Virus record (IMG/VR): IMGVR_UViG_3300037852_000186
Coordinates: 1 to 64,000 of that record
DNA length: 64,000 nt
Direction: 5' to 3' (one strand)
From: a virus
Of the stretch, positions 59,560 through 64,000 are shown one piece after another. The notes under the pieces were generated by a model that saw only the letters and a list, made by a program, of their open reading frames with translations, was not told the DNA's origin and searched no databases. Numbering within the stretch: the first letter of the stretch is position 1; every line of letters begins with the position of its first letter. Position numbers and translations under genes: made by a program.

Positions 59560-61962
59560 TCATGCGGCTTGTGGTTGCCCCCTGCCCGTAAGCCACATCT
59601 CAAGAAAATCTCCGCCTTGCTCCAGCAGTTGCCGCGCCGCCTGTACGTCCTGATACCCCGTAGAAGCACAGATTTTCTGCCCAGTCGGCCCTAATGCTAA
59701 GGTGAACATTCGAGACCCGATAGACGACTTAAAGTAGTAATCCTGTCGCGCTACAGCGTTCCCTATACGATTAAGCTCATGATCGTTGAGACCTATCTGG
59801 GTGTAGGCTTCGCGCACATAGGTGCTACTACGCAGGGCCGAATTCGGCAGGAAAATTTGCGCTGGCGCACTCTCCAATAGCAACGGCCCAAAGGGGCTGT
59901 TCACTATTTCCCCGGCCGATTGGGTAGCGCCAACGAAGCCACAATTGCGCTTGCGCATGGTCCGTATGGAGTCGAAGAGCCATTCCGCTGAGACTTCATC
60001 TCCGAGCATGTTCCAGAATTCGTCAGCAAATATCCAAGCAGGGGACACGCCGTCTAATGATGAAACGATCGAGTGCAGGATGAGTTCGGTTGCGGGCGCC
60101 GAAGCCCGCTTACCGAGACCTTGAAGTCCGCGCATCTCGAATACACGGAGTTGAATGTCGGCGTCAGTTTGGGGCTCGCCGTTAAAAATGTGCTTCCAGT
60201 AAGTGGTGTAGTGTCGAAGGATTCGACGGATGCGTTGTTGTTCGCCAGGGATAATCGCGAACAGTCCGCTCATGGTCCGAATGCCTTGACGTTGTGCTTG
60301 GCGAAGTCGAGAGGCGAACTCTTCGGATTGGTATTCGTCGAGTTCAAATTTACCGACACCATAATCTCCCGGCCATCGAGCAAAAAGTCGTTCAAACCAA
60401 CCAAAGAGCCATTCGACGCCGTCTTCCTTGTCGAGCATGGCCAGTGGGCAGAGGGCTGGAGTATTCTGAGCGCCCATATCCCGGTAGTCTATCCCGAGTA
60501 GATGGGATAGCACGAAGGACGAGTAATCGAGGTCGAGCCATGCGATCCTGACTTTGGGTATTCCGAGGTAGGCGCAGACCATAGCGGCGATAAGTGAGCT
60601 TTTGCCACTACCCACGGGGCCCAGGATAAGCTGATTGGCGACTCCACCGATATGAGTTGGGAAATAAAAAGGTTCCGAGCCTGTGCCACCACAAACCAAT
60701 GGCGCTGGCGTTTGTGCAGGCAGCATAGGGCTGTGAATATAGGGAGTTCCTTCCCAATATTTTGCGGGTATCGCCAGGTCTGCGAAGTTCTCACCAGTGA
60801 GCGGAATCTTGTGGCGGTTGGCCTCGTGCTCGTCCGACCTCATCGTCAAATAACCTGGCAAAGTGGTCCTAATTGCTTTGGCCGCGCCGATGGTTTCTGG
60901 GCGACACATGACGCCCTTTCCTTGCAGGAGACCTATGAGGGTGTGCATGCGGTAGTCGGCCTCTGCGGGGTCGCGGTCGCGAACGATAGCAACACATCCT
61001 ACGGTGCCAAAGCTGGTGCCGTCCTTAGAAGCGTTGATAGCTTCTTGGATTTCCGCGATCTGCTCGTAGGCATGCTGAGTGTTTTCTTTCTTGGCGCCAA
61101 AGAAGGACTTGATGATTTCGATGAAGTCGCCGATGGCCGTTTGATTCCAAAACGGTTTTTCTTTTTCAAGCTTCTTTTGGGCATCGTAGGGGCTGAGGCA
61201 GCGGTAACGAATGCTGAGGGTGAGATAACCGGGATGCTGCAAGAGGATAGAGAGCATCTGGGGTAGGGTCTCGCTCGGGTATGCGGTAATGACGATGGGT
61301 CGAAGGTGCCAGCCGTTTATCACGGGATAGAGGCCGTTTACTTGCCATTCGCAGGCGATGGCCTGGTTGAGTCGGACGTGAGGCTCGGGAAGCACAGCGG
61401 GGTAATCGTGGTAGGTGACGAGATGGAGGAGATCGCGGAACATCTCAAGGTTCGACATGGGTTCGAGTCCGACAGCGCCCTTGACTGCGTCCTCGATAGC
61501 CTGAAAGCGGCCGAGCGCGTGCGCGCGAAGCAAGTCGTGGTTGCTCAAGTGCTGCGGCTCGTTTCCCCCGAGGAGGATAGCTCGAACCGTATTCTTGATG
61601 GGCGGCCCGAACTGATGGGAAAGATAGAGACGGGTCGGGGTAATCCAGTGTTCTTCGGCCGCGAACCGCTCGCGGATCTCGGCCATGACAAGCGCGGCGG
61701 CAGGACGCGCGTAGTGTAGGTCGGGCGGCAAGGGTGCTGGCTGACGGTCGAAGACGACTTGAATGGCGTCGCCGGTACGCAAGTGGACTGGTGACCTTCC
61801 GAATTGTTCGGCGCGAGCCAGAAGCTTGGCCGCGTCGTCCGAATCGGGCGATGGGCCGATGAGCCGATAGCCTTTGACGATGCCGTTATCGCGCTCGTCT
61901 ATCACGCCTTCGTGGCCTTTGAGGAATTGACGGTATGGAAGTGAGTCGGCTAGTGTGGCCAT
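59560..61962 (-). CDS. Conjugation ATPase, VirB4 / TrbE family
   Basis: 800 aa from the ATG at 61962, chosen for GGAAGG just upstream. The N-terminal CagE/TrbE part includes RLYLSHQFGPP and VITAYPSETLPQ. ATPase: Walker A GPVGSGKS (448-455), WLDLDYSSFVLSH, Walker B AWIFADEFWNML (Asp647-Glu648), FVGATQSAGEIVNSPFG. It powers assembly of the secretion channel. Overlaps the TraF-like stop by 13 nt. Confidence 0.92.
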   Translation of the reverse strand: MATLADSLPYRQFLKGHEGVIDERDNGIVKGYRLIGPSPDSDDAAKLLARAEQFGRSPVHLRTGDAIQVVFDRQPAPLPPDLHYARPAAALVMAEIRERFAAEEHWITPTRLYLSHQFGPPIKNTVRAILLGGNEPQHLSNHDLLRAHALGRFQAIEDAVKGAVGLEPMSNLEMFRDLLHLVTYHDYPAVLPEPHVRLNQAIACEWQVNGLYPVINGWHLRPIVITAYPSETLPQMLSILLQHPGYLTLSIRYRCLSPYDAQKKLEKEKPFWNQTAIGDFIEIIKSFFGAKKENTQHAYEQIAEIQEAINASKDGTSFGTVGCVAIVRDRDPAEADYRMHTLIGLLQGKGVMCRPETIGAAKAIRTTLPGYLTMRSDEHEANRHKIPLTGENFADLAIPAKYWEGTPYIHSPMLPAQTPAPLVCGGTGSEPFYFPTHIGGVANQLILGPVGSGKSSLIAAMVCAYLGIPKVRIAWLDLDYSSFVLSHLLGIDYRDMGAQNTPALCPLAMLDKEDGVEWLFGWFERLFARWPGDYGVGKFELDEYQSEEFASRLRQAQRQGIRTMSGLFAIIPGEQQRIRRILRHYTTYWKHIFNGEPQTDADIQLRVFEMRGLQGLGKRASAPATELILHSIVSSLDGVSPAWIFADEFWNMLGDEVSAEWLFDSIRTMRKRNCGFVGATQSAGEIVNSPFGPLLLESAPAQIFLPNSALRSSTYVREAYTQIGLNDHELNRIGNAVARQDYYFKSSIGSRMFTLALGPTGQKICASTGYQDVQAARQLLEQGGDFLEMWLTGRGQPQAA

Positions 61963-62387
61963 ATTTGAGTCACCTTCCCTGCTACAAGACTGAGCGGTAA
62001 CCAACATAAATACCGACTGTCCCAACTGTCTGGGTCGTTCGTACCCATACCGAGAAACATCTCAGGCGGTACGGTGTAGCTGCCGAATGGGCAGACCCGC
62101 GCGAGTCTGGGCTCCGGGGCGCTATTCGGTATCAGTTTGCCCTCGCGGTACACGCCTTCGGGCGCGAACCGCACGTGATCGCCCGGTAGGGCGAGCGCTC
62201 TTTTAATTGGCATCCGCAGCAGCACGAGGTCGCCATAGCGCACCTTGGCGATTGGCTTGATTCGATAGACGCCGACTGGGGTCGCGCTATCGGAGACGTT
62301 GAACGTAAGGTTCCCCATCAACAGAAGGACTAGGCCGCCAAACAGGACCAGGCGAGTTGGGAACCACTTGAGGAGCGTTGTAAACAT
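61950..62387 (-). CDS. Conjugal transfer signal peptidase, TraF type (S26)
   Basis: 145 aa. One N-terminal membrane segment (LVLFGGLVLLLMG), then the S26 region DSATPVGVYRIKPI where Ser is the likely nucleophile, YGDLVLLRMP, and the Lys general base in IKRALALPGDHVRF; C-terminal MGTNDPDSWDSRYLCWLP fits the SDSRYFG-like box. In RP4 TraF cyclises the pilin. The spacing from Ser to PxGxY is one residue longer than usual. GGAAGAG precedes the ATG, which lies within the upstream gene. Confidence 0.85.
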   Translation of the reverse strand: MFTTLLKWFPTRLVLFGGLVLLLMGNLTFNVSDSATPVGVYRIKPIAKVRYGDLVLLRMPIKRALALPGDHVRFAPEGVYREGKLIPNSAPEPRLARVCPFGSYTVPPEMFLGMGTNDPDSWDSRYLCWLPLSLVAGKVTQIWPH

Positions 62388-62739
62388 TTGGTTTCTCTTC
62401 CCGGTTGTCAGCGCCGGCCCCGGTACGAATAGCCGTTAGGTAGCGCTGTAGAACCTCATTTGCTGCCTCGATACAGGGCTGGCAGGGGGTTGGCTTCGCC
62501 TTGGGGGTTGGCGTGGCTTGTAGGGGCGTTATCGGCAGTATTTTGGTTAGCGAAGGCGTGGGGATAGGGCTTGGCGCCGCTTGGAAGTGCGTGACTGGCA
62601 CCTCGGGGATCGAGGCGTTGGCGTGCCAGAGATGCGGCCAAATGATGATGCCAAGGAATACGCTAATGATGAAGCCAATCCCGATTTTCGCAAGTCGCCG
62701 ACTAACTTTAGTGCCCGGTGCGTTAGTATTGGTGTTCAT
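62287..62739 (-). CDS. Membrane-anchored proline-rich protein, VirB10/TrbI-like architecture
   Basis: 150 aa from the ATG at 62739 (ATGA overlap with the preceding gene). Short cytoplasmic part, one membrane segment (IGIGFIISVFLGIIIWPHLW), then a Pro/Thr-rich periplasmic stretch and a CQPC motif. This resembles the start of VirB10 but the C-terminal outer-membrane domain is absent. Identity is tentative. The end overlaps the TraF-like gene by 101 nt. Confidence 0.5.
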   Translation of the reverse strand: MNTNTNAPGTKVSRRLAKIGIGFIISVFLGIIIWPHLWHANASIPEVPVTHFQAAPSPIPTPSLTKILPITPLQATPTPKAKPTPCQPCIEAANEVLQRYLTAIRTGAGADNREEKPNVYNAPQVVPNSPGPVWRPSPSVDGEPYVQRLR

Positions 62740-62948
62740 TGCGGCGCCACCGTTGCTAAACACTGAATGTAATAGTTGCCATTCGGCTCCTGCCGAAGTG
62801 TGCCGTAGCCGGATGGGCATTGCGGATAGGTTTGCACTTGTGCCTGCGGGTTGGCTTGGTTGTGGAAAGTCTGGACTTGGGAATATGTTGAGGTCCCTAA
62901 ACCAACCGCGCTAAGCAGCATGCCAAAAATGCTTATGATTGCACTCAC
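62736..62948 (-). CDS. Small T4SS-cluster protein, unknown
   Basis: 70 aa. N-terminal hydrophobic segment (SAIISIFGMLLSAVGLG) and a polar C-terminus with two Cys (YPQCPSGYG and YYIQCLATV). Possibly a small envelope component of the T4SS. Starts 12 nt after the VirB9-like gene. Confidence 0.55.
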   Translation of the reverse strand: MSAIISIFGMLLSAVGLGTSTYSQVQTFHNQANPQAQVQTYPQCPSGYGTLRQEPNGNYYIQCLATVAPQ

Positions 62949-62959
62949 CGAATCACCTC

Positions 62960-63607
62960 CTACGGAGCTTGCTGTCCTGCTTTGATAGCCGCATCGCGCG
63001 CCGCCGCCTGCGCCTTAACCAAACCTGGGTAGTAGAATTCGATTGCTTGCGTGAAATTTTTCGTGCCTTTTATTTCCTTCACGGGATTAAATACGTAGTT
63101 ATTGCCAGCAGATGTCTGAATGGCCAAATTTGTAACCATGTCAGGCTCTGCCGGAATTCTGACTGGCGCACCGGGGACCGTGATAGCTGTAGTTGAGGCC
63201 AACGGAAAGACCAGTACGCTATGCTCCCCGACGATAGTGCCCCATCGTTCACGGTCACCGATTTTTACATTGTCCTTCGATGTAGTTTCATCGTCGCGCA
63301 GGCGGATTTGCGTTACGTGTAGCTTTTGGCAATTGAGCGGATATGCAACGTCGGGACTGTAGGGATAGATCACGGTTATCCCGTGCTGTAAAGTTGGGGT
63401 CTGATTGTGCTTGATTGCCTCCGCCACGTCCGACGATAGGGAAGCATACGGATCTGGGATCGGAACCGGCGTAGGCGCCGGCGTCGGGACTATGACTGGT
63501 GCTGGCGGTGGAGTAGCAGCGCACCCGGTAAACAGACCGACTCCTATAACCAACGCAGTAATTCCGAAAAGAAAAACAAGCGCAGCGCAAGCACGTTTGT
63601 TGATCAC
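62960..63607 (-). CDS. VirB9 / TrbG-like lipoprotein, shortened
   Basis: 215 aa from a GTG at 63607 with GGGAGG seven bases upstream; the ATG at 63652 has no such site. Lipoprotein signal ending LFTGC. Proline-rich spacer, then the VirB9 N-domain: HGITVIYPYSPDVAYPLNCQ, VTQIRLRDDE, IGDRERWG, PDMVTNLAIQTSAGNNYVF. The C-terminal domain that joins VirB7/VirB10 at the outer membrane (family 270-300 aa) is missing. Confidence 0.8.
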   Translation of the reverse strand: MINKRACAALVFLFGITALVIGVGLFTGCAATPPPAPVIVPTPAPTPVPIPDPYASLSSDVAEAIKHNQTPTLQHGITVIYPYSPDVAYPLNCQKLHVTQIRLRDDETTSKDNVKIGDRERWGTIVGEHSVLVFPLASTTAITVPGAPVRIPAEPDMVTNLAIQTSAGNNYVFNPVKEIKGTKNFTQAIEFYYPGLVKAQAAARDAAIKAGQQAP

Positions 63608-63648
63608 CGTTGAACCTCCCAAGCGTTCTGCTGTAGGAATTCTTGTTC

Positions 63649-64000
63649 TCATTGGTGGACTTCGGCTAAGTCGATTTCGTCGACGAAAAGTCCTAAACTC
63701 TCCGGGTCCTTAGAGCGCGCCACTATCACATGTAAAACCGCGCGCCACTTTTGGGTGGTACGTGCTTGGTCGTTGCGATCGTGCGTGACAGTGTTCCAAT
63801 CGGCCTGGTAGGTGTCTTTTTCTGCTAGTTTGAGGGTGTCAGTGACCGATGTTTCTATCCAACTATAAGGCCCGATAGACTTCGGGTGGTGCTTGCCGCC
63901 ATCGCGGTTGTACCAGCCGTCGAGCTTTTGCGCGGCCTGCCCGGTGACCATCGCTTGGGTTTTGTTGTAGAGGTAGTCTTCCTCGTCGGAGTCGCGGTCA
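63649..64000 (-). CDS. VirB8 / TrbF C-terminal part (runs off window)
   Basis: 117 aa visible, open to the window edge. The start lies outside. Upstream residues read DRDSDEEDYLYNKTQAMVTG, then SVTDTLKLAEKDTYQADWNT and TTQKWRAVLHVIVA, ending with PESLGLFVDEIDLAEV, the VirB8/TrbF periplasmic fold. VirB8 bridges inner-membrane and core T4SS parts. Its stop overlaps an ATG at 63652 in the VirB9 frame. Confidence 0.75.
   Translation of the reverse strand, partial: DRDSDEEDYLYNKTQAMVTGQAAQKLDGWYNRDGGKHHPKSIGPYSWIETSVTDTLKLAEKDTYQADWNTVTHDRNDQARTTQKWRAVLHVIVARSKDPESLGLFVDEIDLAEVHQ

Noticed and set aside
1-64000. tRNA genes, CRISPR arrays, insertion sequences
   Set aside because: Looked for cloverleaf-like stretches, regular repeat-spacer arrays and transposase motifs by eye and saw none; a tool search could still find a weak tRNA.

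Overview
The window looks like one mobile element that carries two machines. From about 53.3 kb down to position 11 the minus strand encodes a Mu-like contractile-tailed virion in near-Mu order: terminase subunits, a gpG-like morphogenesis protein, protease/scaffold, major capsid gpT, gp36, gp37, tail sheath, tube, frameshifting tail chaperone, tape measure, gpU, gpX, gpD hub, spike, gp46 (gp25-like) and gp47 (baseplate J). From about 54 kb to the right edge the same strand encodes conjugation genes: a MOBF-type relaxase, a VirD4/TraD-type coupling ATPase, VirB3 (TrbD), VirB4 (TrbE), a TraF-type S26 peptidase, VirB9 (TrbG) and the C-terminus of VirB8 (TrbF), which runs off the window. No integrase, transposase, replication gene, portal, rRNA, tRNA or CRISPR array was seen.

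Layout. 0-2.5 kb: distal baseplate genes. 2.5-18.5 kb: a host-interaction block between spike and gp46, with two giant repeat proteins, a beta-helix protein, fibre-like domains and a glycosyltransferase-like protein. 18.5-25.7 kb: spike, a second beta-helix protein, a Gly-rich fibre and secreted proteins. 25.7-35.7 kb: tail. 36.4-37.6 kb: a possible lysis cassette. 37.6-49.8 kb: connector, capsid and head genes interleaved with secreted and small proteins. 49.9-53.3 kb: packaging. 53.3-54.1 kb: a short plus-strand operon (ribbon-helix-helix protein, unknown protein, zinc ribbon-membrane protein). 54.1-64 kb: conjugation.

Genes are very tightly packed, with ATGA, GTGA and TAATG couplings and many GTG or TTG starts. 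About a dozen genes of 28-60 codons could be recovered from overlaps and ribosome-binding sites. Plus-strand genes are few: two HNH endonucleases, an excisionase-type HTH protein, the RHH operon and two zinc ribbon-membrane proteins.

The host is probably Gram-negative, because of the VirB8/VirB9 genes, lipoproteins and Sec signal peptides. ASH / choice-of-anchor-D modules and fibre styles common in Acidobacteriota and other soil bacteria suggest that kind of host, but this is only inference. The most unusual features are: (i) virion and conjugation modules side by side, linked by related HNH endonucleases; (ii) many virion-operon products with Sec signal peptides; (iii) no portal or gpF gene at the expected locus; (iv) two giant proteins built from roughly 20-residue repeats, one fused to and one split from the same C-terminal domain; (v) a minimal relaxase without helicase and a shortened VirB9.
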